The position numbers and the translations under genes are program-made. DNA of 8,988 bases from Leptolyngbyaceae cyanobacterium SM1_3_5 (GTDB lineage: Bacteria; Cyanobacteriota; Cyanobacteriia; Elainellales; Elainellaceae), in NCBI GenBank assembly GCA_012031475.1, contig JAAUTJ010000147.1, forward strand, positions 1 through 8,988, written 5' to 3'. A model generated the notes under the pieces. The model had not been told where the DNA came from, did no database searches, and worked only from the letters and a program-made list of their open reading frames with translations. Within the stretch, counting starts at the first letter, position 1; every line of letters starts with the position of its first letter. Of this stretch, positions 1 to 6,643 are shown piece after piece.

Positions 1-1392
1 ACCGCAAGCTGCTATGCCACCCTTTCCAAGGCTTACTCCCGAAGCAGGTGCAGGCAGTTCTTACTACTACGCTGAAGCTGCATTCTTAGCAAAGCTGACC
101 ACAACATTCCGTTTAGCGCGTCTCGCAAAGTTTGTCACAGGCTGGGCAGCCCACCTTTATTACTGGGTTTATCCCGGCATCATGATTAGCTTCATGGGAA
201 CGCTCGTCGTTTACATTGGACAGCTATTCAATCCTGATTTTGCTTCAGGCTGGTTCGTCAAAGCTTTAATTTGTTTCATCTTTGCGGGATTAGTGGGCGG
301 CATTGCGATGATGGGCGTAACGGGATCAACGCTCGTCAATATCATCATCAACATTGTGCAAATTACTTCTCTGGTTTTCTAGGGTTGCTGATGATTGTGT
401 ATCGCTTAGGTCATCCCACCGTCAACTATGAACACGCCAATGCTTTGAGCGTGGTTGTGCCTCATGATTTACTGGGATTAATTTATCAAGCGACGATCGC
501 CATCTTGCTTCTCGTCGGCTTTGAATCCGCAACCGCAATGGCAGGAGAAGCCGTTAATCCACAGCGAGACATTCCTAGAGGCGTAATTCTATCGCTGTTT
601 ATTCAAGCCTGTATCTGCTACTTTTTCGAGTATTTTGCGGCCAATTTCTTCATGGGAGATCAATACACTGCAACCGTTGATGGTCAAACGGTGACAGGAT
701 TTGCTGCCGCCCTTTCATCGGGCGCACCGATCGGAGACATTGCGAAAATTCTGGGCGATTCTCTCCTGTTTGGCAACGGCTTTTTGCTCCAGCTTACGAT
801 CGCCAGTACGGTCGTCATGGCCTTAATTGGAACTGCGCTTTCCTCTTTGTCTACCGGAGTTCGGATTAGCTACGCAATGGGCAGCGATCGCGAACTACCA
901 GCAGTTTTTGGCTTTTTACACGGTCGATTCAACACGCCCCATTTTGGAATCTATTTCCTTACTGCGCTATCTGCTTTAATTGGATCTTATGCGGTGCAAA
1001 GTGTCGATAACGTCACGATCGTCACCCTGGTTTCTAACATTGGAACGTTCATGCTGTACGGCATCACCTGCGGCGTAACGCTGATTGCGACGCTCAGGCA
1101 TTTGCTAGACGATGAGCATAGCCCTCTCAAAACGATCGTGATTCCTTCTCTGGGTTTGGCAACAAATTTGTTTATGGTCTGCGGTATTTTCTATTACGGA
1201 CTGACCGGAACCGGAAGCGCAAAAACCAATTCACTCACCGCCATCGGAATCTCGATCGCCTTTTTCGCTGCTGGATTGACCTACCTGATTGGTGATAGTT
1301 TGCTTAAAGGTAAACCGCTGTTTCTGCCTGCCAACTTCGACCATCCTTGCGCGATCGATCGGACAATCCCAAAGTTTCCAAACGCTAACTAG
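1..1392 (+). pseudogene. APC-family amino-acid permease, 5' partial, two compensating frameshifts
   Basis: This is an inner-membrane amino-acid/cation symporter of the APC superfamily; the substrate cannot be told. The 5' end lies outside the window. Frame 1 opens with CYATLSKAY (10-36). The protein then continues in frame 2 with PEAGAGSSYYYAEAAF, the APC signature after helix 2, so one base is extra near 37. At 375-378 the frame returns to frame 1: one more T in the TTTT run would read through the stop at 380-382 as LVFLGLLMIV. The family motif GFESATAMAGEAVNPQRDIP and the later STGVRISYAMGSDRELP followed by NTPHFGIYF are clear, and hydrophobic segments continue to the stop at 1390-1392. Apart from the two opposite indels there is no other stop and no missing motif, so a sequence error is as likely as a true pseudogene. 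The PII gene starts 41 bases downstream, which suggests co-transcription. Confidence 0.9.
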
Positions 1393-1433
1393 CTTTGCAT
1401 CGATTCTCAAACATCCCGTTGTGACAGGTGATC

Positions 1434-1830
1434 ATGAACTTAATTCTTGCGATTATCCAGCCGAACAAATTGGATGCCATCAAAGAAGCCTTAGTCGAAC
1501 TGGGAATTCAGGGCATGACCGTGACTGGAGCGAAAGGCTTCGGGCGGCAAAAAGGGCGACCATTGGCTTTCTTGGGGCTGATTAATATGGAAGGAAAACC
1601 TTTCACCGTTGATTTTGTGCCCCAAAGTCAGAATCGAGATGGTGGTGAACGATGAAATGACCGATCGCGTGGTTGAAACGATCGTCAAAACGGCGAGAAC
1701 AAACACGGTTGGAGATGGTAAATTGTTCGTGATTCCAGTTAGCAAAGCGATTCGCATTCGCACGGGCGAAGAAGACGCAGAGGCATTGGCGATCGAAGAA
1801 CCTGCTACACTTAGCGAAAATTTCCCCTAA
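1434..1830 (+). pseudogene. PII-family signalling protein (GlnB/GlnK-like), one-base frameshift, unusual T-loop
   Basis: PII proteins are trimeric sensors of ATP/ADP and 2-oxoglutarate that bind transporters or enzymes. The first part reads MNLILAIIQPNKLDAIKEAL and GIQGMTVTGAKGFGRQKG, giving canonical K40-G41. After the CCCC run at 1620-1623 the frame must drop one C to continue as VDFVPKVRIEMVVNDEM, then the nucleotide loops GDGKLFVIPV and RIRTGE. The corrected protein is about 131 residues against 112 usual. Eighteen residues separate G41 from the VDF motif where 12 are normal, and in this frame the T-loop has no Tyr51. Frame 2 over 1559-1582 reads TIGFLGAD, resembling the canonical G-A-E-Y stretch, so further indels in the T-loop are possible. 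The C-terminus has a short extra tail. I chose ATG 1434 because family proteins start MNL and AGG at 1426-1428 is a plausible ribosome site; a GTG lies at 1428. The context between a permease and ynfA suggests control of the permease (inference). Confidence 0.9.
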
Positions 1831-1848
1831 AACTTTTCCTGGTAATCA

Positions 1849-2172
1849 ATGGCTCAATCCCTCTTCTTTTTTGTGCTAGCTGGGGTTTGTGAAATCGGCG
1901 GCGGCTATCTATTTTGGCTCTGGCTGCGAGAGGGAAAGAGCGTTTGGCTTGCTGTTTTGGGAGTAATCATCCTCGCCATTTATGGCGTTGTGCCAACGCT
2001 GCAACCTGTCAGCTTTAGCCGCGCCTATGCAGCCTATGGCGGCATTTTCATTGTGCTGTCGCTGCTGTGGGGCTGGACAATCGATCGAACTGCTCCCGAT
2101 CGATATGACTGGCTGGGCGCATGGCTGGCATTTCTGGGCGTTCTTGTCATCATGTATGCACCTCGGCGGTAA
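1849..2172 (+). CDS. ynfA: YnfA family (UPF0060) small membrane protein
   Basis: A full-length 107-residue protein of the YnfA/UPF0060 family, small inner-membrane proteins related in fold to SMR multidrug exporters. Four hydrophobic helices are visible: about residues 4-25, 32-49, 61-76 and 87-104. Family hallmarks are all present: AGVCEIGGGYLFWLWLREGK at the start, YGVVPTLQP, the RAYAAYGGIFIVLSLLWGW segment, then D-PDRYDWLGAW and the terminal MYAPRR. The gene starts 18 bases after the PII stop, so it probably shares that transcript, although no functional tie to PII is known. No strong ribosome site is seen before the ATG. YnfA homologues have been implicated in drug efflux in some enterobacteria; the physiological substrate here is unknown. 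Confidence 0.95.
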   Translation: MAQSLFFFVLAGVCEIGGGYLFWLWLREGKSVWLAVLGVIILAIYGVVPTLQPVSFSRAYAAYGGIFIVLSLLWGWTIDRTAPDRYDWLGAWLAFLGVLVIMYAPRR

Positions 2173-2183
2173 AAGTTTTGTCG

Positions 2184-2223
2184 CGATCGCGGGTTGGTTA
2201 GTCCTTGTCTGCGATCGTTTTTT
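2184..2223 (+). terminator. Possible intrinsic terminator built from HIP1 sequence
   Basis: CGATCGC (2184-2190) can pair with GCGATCG (2211-2217) over a 20-base loop, followed directly by TTTTTT (2218-2223). It starts 11 bases after the ynfA stop. The long loop weakens the case, and the palindromic HIP1 core makes chance pairing easy. Confidence 0.4.
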
Positions 2224-2275
2224 GTCAAAATTTGTTGACAGAGCAACGAATCTATATTCCTGAGTAGATGAATCC

Positions 2276-2333
2276 TTTTGAAAATTGGGTAATGTTGTAT
2301 TCAAAGATACAGAAAAAACCCAAATTTTCAAAA
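2276..2333 (+). promoter_or_regulatory. Leader hairpin just upstream of the 2341 start codon
   Basis: TTTTGAAAATTGGGT (2276-2290) is matched by ACCCAAATTTTCAAAA (2318-2333), perfect except for one extra A in the right arm, across a 27-base loop. The right arm ends 7 bases before the ATG at 2341, and no Shine-Dalgarno sequence is visible. As RNA this would fold the area where the ribosome binds, so a translational switch is possible; a protein-binding operator or a relic of a small mobile repeat are alternatives. Confidence 0.55.
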
Positions 2334-2340
2334 CTAGCCG

Positions 2341-2856
2341 ATGTTCAACACCCTTTTGGCACAGCGCAGACAGATCATCAAAACGTTTTCGAGCCGTGAA
2401 GCCGCCGGACAAGCCTTTGATCACCTGATTCTCTCTGGCTTACCGATCGCTCAAATCTTCCTGCTCGGTGATGGGTTGGAGAAATTTCCACATTCCCAAC
2501 TTTCTGCCAATAACTACGGCGCAGTCACAGGTACAGCAACCGGACTCAAAAAAGGATTCATGATTGGCAATTTGGCGGGTAGCGCAACCGGGTTATTGCT
2601 GGGTGCGGGACTTCTCGCCCTGCCCGGAGTTGGAACGGTCGCTTTGTCTTCTGCGATCGCCTTTGTCCTGCTCAGCGGCGGCATTTGCACAGCAGCAGGC
2701 GGATTGACCGGAGCATTAATCGGTTTGGGACTCACTTCAGAGCAAGTCAAAACTTGTCAACAGCAAATTTCAAGCGGCAGCGTTCTACTGATTGTGGAAG
2801 GAACAAATGAGGAAATCGATCGAGCGAAATCTTTGCTCAACGCCCTTGTTTATTGA
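2341..2856 (+). CDS. Glycine-rich stress-type protein (YflT/general stress protein 17M-like)
   Basis: A 171-residue protein of uncertain role. Residues 10-48 (QIIKTFSSREAAGQAFDHLI, then LSGLPIAQIFLLGDGLEKF) look like the beta-alpha-beta unit of YflT/general stress protein 17M domains: aromatic-S-x-x-x-A, then L-x-x-x-G-x-P. The middle (about 60-135) is rich in Gly and Ala with two hydrophobic stretches (LLLGAGLLALPGVG and IAFVLLSGGI) spaced like glycine zippers, so it may insert in or sit on a membrane. The end (about 138-171) resembles the second half of the same unit, with GSVLLIVEG then EEIDRAKSLLNAL. Similar proteins are common in cyanobacteria, usually annotated as hypothetical. The start is the first ATG; it has no clear ribosome site but lies immediately after a strong inverted repeat. 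A gap of 168 bases from ynfA suggests its own transcript. Confidence 0.65.
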   Translation: MFNTLLAQRRQIIKTFSSREAAGQAFDHLILSGLPIAQIFLLGDGLEKFPHSQLSANNYGAVTGTATGLKKGFMIGNLAGSATGLLLGAGLLALPGVGTVALSSAIAFVLLSGGICTAAGGLTGALIGLGLTSEQVKTCQQQISSGSVLLIVEGTNEEIDRAKSLLNALVY

Positions 2857-2924
2857 GGCCAAAGATCAATCGCGATCGCGCCCTGTCGAGATATTCTTAG
2901 AGTCACGTGAAAGGCAACGCAACG

Positions 2925-3287
2925 ATGAGCGCTGAGAATTCTCAGAATCGTGAGGTGTGGGAGCGACTGGAGCAGGGGCGCAGGGAAAAGGCAGCGCAGG
3001 GCGGCTATGCTGGCTATGGTTCGCCTGCATTTGGGCAGCAGTCGATCGACGGTGAACTGATCGAAAACCCGACCGAGCAGCAGATTATTGAGCTAATCCG
3101 CCGTCATCACAAATCTGGCAAATCGCTTCAGCAGGTGGCAGACTGGCTAAATCGGCAAGGCTACACCACCAAGCGCGGGCAGCAGTGGCAGCGCATTTCG
3201 GTCAAGCGCGTCCTCGATCGCCTCTATGGACGAACCGCGAGAATTTCAGGGTTAGAATCACCCAATTCATCTGCCCCAAAAGTTTAG
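2925..3287 (+). CDS. Recombinase-domain protein without catalytic domain (C-terminal serine-recombinase-like)
   Basis: A 120-residue protein that matches only the Recombinase region (Pfam Recombinase type) found after the resolvase catalytic domain in large serine recombinases such as XisF. Visible in order: REVWERLEQGRREKAAQGGY with the GYAGYGSPAFGQ turn, a strand around DGELIENPTEQQ, a helix IIELIRRHHKSGKS, the helix-turn-helix-like LQQVADWLNRQGYTTKRG, and W-x-R-I-S-V-K-R-V-L-x-R. There is no catalytic serine or DR-x-SR motif anywhere in it or upstream, so it cannot recombine DNA by itself; DNA binding is the likely remaining ability. I chose ATG 2925 over GTG 2907 because GAAAGG (2909-2914) sits 10 bases before it. 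The clean start, ribosome site and intact frame suggest a stable small protein rather than recent debris. Confidence 0.7.
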   Translation: MSAENSQNREVWERLEQGRREKAAQGGYAGYGSPAFGQQSIDGELIENPTEQQIIELIRRHHKSGKSLQQVADWLNRQGYTTKRGQQWQRISVKRVLDRLYGRTARISGLESPNSSAPKV

Positions 3288-3295
3288 AAACTTTT
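3278..3295. repeat. Perfect AT-rich palindrome over the recombinase-like stop codon
   Basis: AAAAGTTT-AG-AAACTTTT, two 8-base arms around 2 bases, overlaps the TAG at 3285-3287. It could be a weak transcription-end hairpin or a binding site; no T-run follows, so termination is not well supported. Confidence 0.35.
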
Positions 3296-3358
3296 AAGAC
3301 TTTCAGCCTAATTTAGTCGTGAATGGTGCAGAAATTCAATCTTTAAGATTCGTAAGGT

Positions 3359-3371
3359 GGACACGCTGTCC
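3359..3371. promoter_or_regulatory. Short inverted repeat in the leader of the CBS gene
   Basis: GGACA-CGC-TGTCC lies 15 bases before ATG 3387, directly after the ribosome-site-like AAGGTGG (3354-3360), whose last two G are in the left arm. AAGGTGG is too far from the ATG unless the hairpin forms and shortens the distance. It is either a translation-shaping hairpin or a short operator. Confidence 0.35.
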
Positions 3372-3386
3372 GTAATTTAACTTGAC

Positions 3387-4520
3387 ATGACTGTGGCTTT
3401 TGACTATTCAGTCGGCACTCCTCCGCTGGCAGAGGCGATCGATCGCGACCCATTAATTGCCTCTCCCGATGCTTCCTTGTCGGACGTGGTGAGGTTAATG
3501 AATGAAACCGCCCGGACTCACTGCAACAATTTGTTAAATGGGGCGCGATCGAGCTGCGTCCTTGTCACGCAGGGCAAAACATTAGCAGGCATTTTCACCG
3601 AGCGCGATCTAGTGCAGATTACCGCTTTGGGCATGAATCTTCAAACCACAAAAATTGGCGAGGTTATGCACCATCCGGTTCTGACAATATCTGAACAGGC
3701 GCTTCATGATATTTTTGCCGCTCTATTTTTGTTTCGTCGGCATCGGATTCGGCATTTGGCGATCGTCGATGATTGGCAGCATTTAGTTGGCGTGGTGTCG
3801 ATCGAAAGTATCCGCCATATTCTCCGCCCCACCAATCTGCTCAAAATTCGTCGAGTTGCCGAAGTCATGAATAAACAGGTAGTCGTCGCCCAGATTGATA
3901 CGCCTGTTGTTCAATTAACTGCATTAATGGCAAATCATCAAATTAGCTGCATCGTCATTGTTAATAATTTTAACTCAGAAGATCCGGTTCAGCATCCGGT
4001 TGGAATTGTTACTGAACGCGATATCGTTCGCTTTCAGGCACTCCAGTTTGATGTTTACAAAACGCTTGCTCAAGATGTGATGAGTACACCGCTATTTGTC
4101 CTGAATCCTGAAGATTCACTGTGGACGGCTCATCAAGTCATGGAAGAGCGCAAAGTCCGCCGATTAGTCGTGTCCTGGAACTGGGGACAGAGGCTAGGAA
4201 TCGTGACGCAAACCAGCATTATGCGCGTCTTTGATCCGATCGAAATGCACGGCGTGATCGAAACGCTTCAGCACACCCTTCAGCAATTAGGGCTGAATAT
4301 TGAGCAGTTGGAAGAGGCGATCGACTACGATGCTCACCTACCTGCTGCCTCTTGTTCTCTTGATAAAAACGAAACTGACTTTAAAGCGAAATTAAGCGAG
4401 CTACAGGCAAAAATTGCCTACCTAATCAAACATCCAACCCTTTCTTCAGAAGTGCGACAATCATCACTCACAACAGCACTAACAGACCTTCAGCAGATTC
4501 AATCTTCACTGCTACAGTAA
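3387..4520 (+). CDS. Four-CBS-domain protein with C-terminal helical tail
   Basis: An intact 377-residue soluble protein. Four CBS repeats pair into two Bateman modules that typically bind adenosyl nucleotides. CBS1 about 13-80 ends GIFTERDLVQ and contains an insert (THCNNLLNGARSS); CBS2 about 88-146 begins IGEVMHHPVLTISE and ends GVVSIESIRHIL; CBS3 about 155-222 begins VAEVMNKQVV and ends GIVTERDIVRF; CBS4 about 228-286 begins AQDVMSTPLFVLNPEDS and ends GIVTQTSIMRVF. The T-E-R-D tails of CBS1 and CBS3 are typical ligand-contact positions. Residues 290-377 are Leu/Gln-rich and probably helical or coiled coil. In cyanobacteria such quads often precede PAS, histidine kinase or GGDEF domains; none follows here and no frame downstream continues one, so this is a stand-alone sensor or a shortened signalling protein. 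The start lacks an adjacent ribosome site. Confidence 0.88.
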   Translation: MTVAFDYSVGTPPLAEAIDRDPLIASPDASLSDVVRLMNETARTHCNNLLNGARSSCVLVTQGKTLAGIFTERDLVQITALGMNLQTTKIGEVMHHPVLTISEQALHDIFAALFLFRRHRIRHLAIVDDWQHLVGVVSIESIRHILRPTNLLKIRRVAEVMNKQVVVAQIDTPVVQLTALMANHQISCIVIVNNFNSEDPVQHPVGIVTERDIVRFQALQFDVYKTLAQDVMSTPLFVLNPEDSLWTAHQVMEERKVRRLVVSWNWGQRLGIVTQTSIMRVFDPIEMHGVIETLQHTLQQLGLNIEQLEEAIDYDAHLPAASCSLDKNETDFKAKLSELQAKIAYLIKHPTLSSEVRQSSLTTALTDLQQIQSSLLQ

Positions 4521-4676
4521 CCCAGGCGATCGATTCGATATTGCGCTGGAGCGATCGCGGCAAATAGGGATATGCTGCATTGATTGCACTGGCAGATTTG
4601 GGTTTGGACTTGACCCAATCGCGGCAGCTTTTCGAGTAATACTCAATGAATGGGCGAGTTGTGCCGATCCTTGTAG

Positions 4677-4715
4677 GGGCAAAATTCTCGCTGTTCACCT
4701 ATCGATTAGGACTGC
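4677..4715. repeat. Dispersed repeat, copy A
   Basis: This 39-base block matches 7876-7914 in the same orientation at 35 of 39 positions without gaps; all four differences are transitions. Both copies share the cores AAATTCTC, ACCTATC and ATTAGGACTGC. Neither lies in a recognisable gene. It may be the tail of a larger intergenic repeat family. Confidence 0.7.
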
Positions 4716-4921
4716 TATGTTGGCAGTCTTAGTACGGAGCGGCAAACTTGCTGGTGCAGATCAAAAGTTCTTCCAAAAATCGATAGAAAACCTTTATCTT
4801 GTCTACTTCTGACTTATTTTAGCCGCAAATCTGTCTTTTATCAGACTTTATTCAGACCTTTTTTTGGCTGTTAAATCGAACACGAATGCTAATCTGAGTT
4901 CATCTTTGAACAAAGAGATTG

Positions 4922-5017
4922 ACAACTAAATTTTGCCGTTCGACATTGCATCGTGCCTCGCTGCAAATCTGCGCTATTCATGATAGATATCGCAGTTCAA
5001 TAGCGAAATTTAGTTGT
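4922..5017. repeat. 96-bp unit with 15-base terminal inverted repeats
   Basis: ACAACTAAATTTTGC (4922-4936) is the reverse complement of GCGAAATTTAGTTGT (5003-5017) with one mismatch, enclosing 66 bases. An inner perfect pair CGCTATT (4972-4978) and AATAGCG (4999-5005) overlaps the right arm, so two folds compete. It could be a miniature transposable element, a structured RNA or a long leader. I see no target-site duplication at the ends. Confidence 0.5.
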
Positions 5018-5037
5018 GAATTAAATTCATCTAGTTC

Positions 5038-5100
5038 ATGAAAGTGAGACGCCAAATGCTGAACTTTTCCGAAGGCAAAATCTGGCGATCGCAAAGCCCC
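5038..5100 (+). pseudogene. Decayed duplicate of the PPC-gene start region
   Basis: The stretch around ATG 5056 parallels the start of the secreted protein at ATG 5340: CAAATG-TGAAC before and after the start codon, then CGAA and AATCTGGCGATCGC. After allowing one missing base near 5068, it would read MLNF-RRQNLAIAKP, against MLNYHRIRNLAIAIAL in the real gene, and it stops soon after. No PPC domain follows. It is best read as a broken remnant of a tandem or dispersed copy; a chance match around a HIP1 site is possible but less likely given agreement before and after the start codon. Confidence 0.45.
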
Positions 5101-5339
5101 AGCAATGTTGTTGAGATGCAACACTCGATCGCGATCAGTGGCTTCATTTCAATTCCTAACGTTCATTAGGTGACACCCGTAGCTGGGTGGAGCTTCAATG
5201 AGCTTCTGGTGTTCGTTGCATCTTTCTTTCGCATCGTTGTCTGCTTTGTGCAGCAAAACGAATGCGCTTTCTTGAGCTTAATTTGGATTTTTTGCTGTCA
5301 ATCGTTGCATTCATGCACCTGCTTGGAGTTAAACGTCAA

Positions 5340-6022
5340 ATGTTGAACTATCACCGAATTCGCAATCTGGCGATCGCGATCGCTCTAACCGGAACAACGC
5401 TCTCTTCATTCGCCACCAAAGCCGCTGCCCAACTCTTCAGCGATGCCGGATTTCTTGATGTTGGAGACACGGTTGAACACACCTTCCAAGGAACCGCTGA
5501 TCAACAAGTCACCATCTCGGTTGAAAGCGGCGATTTTGATCCGTACATGACGGTGTACGGGCCGGGGGTCGATTCTTAGTCGAAAATGACGACGCGAACG
5601 GCACACTCAATTCGATGGCAACCGTGAGGCTGCCGCGATCGGGCACGTATCGCATCGTCGTCGGCGGCTACGACATGGATTTCGACAATGGCCGCTATTT
5701 CGTCCGCGTTGATGAAGCGTTTGTGCCGCCTACCCCGCTAGTGAATGACACTAATTTCCTCGATCCCGGTCGCTTCCAGCAGTATTTCCTCGATGGCACA
5801 CAAGGCCAGACGATTAACGTTTCCCTCGAAAGCAGCGAATTCGATCCGCTTTTGCGGATTTATGACGCTAACAATCGCCGCATCGCTGAAATTGATGATT
5901 CGGACAATTCACTCAACGTTTATGAAGCAATCACGCTGCCGCGATCGGGTCGATATCGCGTCGTCGTGCAGGGTTTTTCTAACACCGATTCGGGTCAATA
6001 TACCTTGTCGATTACGGAGTAG
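5340..6022 (+). pseudogene. Secreted protein with two PPC (pre-peptidase C-terminal) domains, one-base frameshift
   Basis: The corrected product is about 227 residues. Start ATG 5340 has GGAG (5325-5328) 11 bases upstream and begins a signal peptide: MLNYHRIR, hydrophobic LAIAIALTGTTLSS, then FATKAAAQ with a likely cut near AAA-Q. ATG 5262 would give a longer, unusual leader without a ribosome site. Two PPC beta-sandwich domains follow, about 35-125 and 130-225. Both show the pattern of a FLD/G start, ISVESGDFDPYMTVYG or VSLESSEFDPLLRIYD, a D/N-rich ENDDANG or EIDDSDN turn, then RLPRSGTYRIVVGGY or TLPRSGRYRVVVQGF. The frame breaks at GGGGG (5564-5568): one more G turns the early stop (5577-5579) into PGGRFLVEND. 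PPC domains usually flank secreted peptidases; no catalytic domain is present here. The next gene begins 60 bases downstream. Confidence 0.85.
5370..5383. repeat. Double HIP1 site; HIP1 distribution in the window
   Basis: GCGATCGCGATCGC is two overlapping copies of the cyanobacterial highly iterated palindrome HIP1. Single copies start at 884, 2183, 2653, 2872, 4551, 5085, 6481, 7086, 7159, 7310, 7572 and 8373. The density is the main evidence that the host is a cyanobacterium, and even the decaying parts carry it. Confidence 0.9.
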
Positions 6023-6081
6023 ATCGATCGCTCATTGCCCTTGAGATAGCTCACGAAAAAGAATTTACGAGGAAAAATTGA

Positions 6082-6643
6082 ATGGCATTCCAAGCAGCGG
6101 GCACAGAATTTAAGGTCAACGCCACCAGCGTTTCAACGGCTACAATCACCAGTCCAGTTGTGGCTACGGCTGCAAATGGTGACTTTGTGGTGGTTTGGAA
6201 GTTTCCTTACAGTTCGTCTGACAGCGACTTAAAGTTTCGTCGGTTTAATGCGAATGGAACGCCCAAAGACATCGTTGATGGCACAATCGCAGGTGAAACT
6301 AACAATGAATATCAACCTGCCGTTGCCATGAAGTCGGACGGCAGCTTTGTGGTTGCCTACGTGCGAGAAACAAGCGGCAATCAAGATGTTTTGGTGAGAC
6401 GATTTGATGCCAATGGAAATCTAATTGGCAGCGAAATTGCGGTGGCTACCTCAGATGCTACCAAAAACCAGTTTGACCCAGCGATCGCAATGGACGCAGC
6501 CGGAAATTTTTGCTGTTGTATGGACGCACGAGTTTTCTGCGACTGATCTCGATGTTCATATGCAGGTGTTCAACAGCAACGGCGCACCGATCACGAGCAG
6601 CTATGGAGTACATCCCACTTTTGCGGTGAGTATAAGTGCTTAG
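6082..6643 (+). pseudogene. Truncated, frameshifted surface/calcium-binding-type repeat protein
   Basis: ATG 6082 has GAGG (6069-6072) 9 bases upstream. The product shows repeats of about 50-60 residues with the pattern P-x-V-A-x-x-x-x-G-x-F-V-V-x-W ... RRFDANG-G-E: SPVVATAANGDFVVVWKF (27-44), PAVAMKSDGSFVVAYVRE, and FDPAIAMDAAGNFAVVWTHE followed by MQVFNSNGAPI. Such repeats occur in very large secreted cyanobacterial proteins with hemolysin-type calcium-binding or cadherin-like domains. One extra T in TTTTT (6507-6511) breaks the frame: the first frame stops at 6546, and the other continues the repeat to 6643. The repeat pattern is lost after about 6612, where sequence belonging to the adjoining insertion-sequence fragment seems to begin. 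No signal peptide is visible, as is usual for type I secretion substrates. Only the N-terminal part of the original gene remains. Confidence 0.7.

Larger units (their letters stand above)
4521..5339. other. Long non-coding stretch between the CBS and PPC genes
   Basis: No convincing gene over 819 bases. It holds a dispersed repeat (4677-4715), a 6-bp hairpin GACTGC/GCAGTC (4710-4728), a T7 run at 4859-4865 after repeated TCAGAC, a hairpin GTTCA-TCTT-TGAAC (4898-4911), the 96-bp inverted-repeat unit (4922-5017), a decayed copy of the next gene's start (5038-5100), and a 5-bp hairpin CACCC/GGGTG (5174-5189) followed by a direct repeat GAGCTTC (5190-5196, 5200-5206). A perfect TTGACA at 4919-4924 has no good -10 partner. 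Confidence 0.6.

Noticed and set aside
2235..2258. Promoter from TTGACA (2235-2240) and TATATT (2253-2258)
   Set aside because: The spacer is only 12 bases, too short for a sigma-70 type promoter; no alternative -10 at 16-18 bases is convincing.
1909..2424. Minus-strand 171-codon ORF antisense to ynfA
   Set aside because: It lies across the well-supported YnfA gene and the leader hairpin; its product is low-complexity Gln/Arg/Ser-rich as expected for a shadow frame.
4468..4698. Minus-strand 76-codon ORF downstream of and overlapping the CBS gene end
   Set aside because: It overlaps the coding end of an intact gene, starts inside dispersed repeat copy A, has no ribosome site and matches no family I recognise.
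4521..5339. tRNA or riboswitch in the long gap
   Set aside because: No cloverleaf with a TTC-containing T-arm was found, and the short hairpins match no riboswitch class I can recognise.
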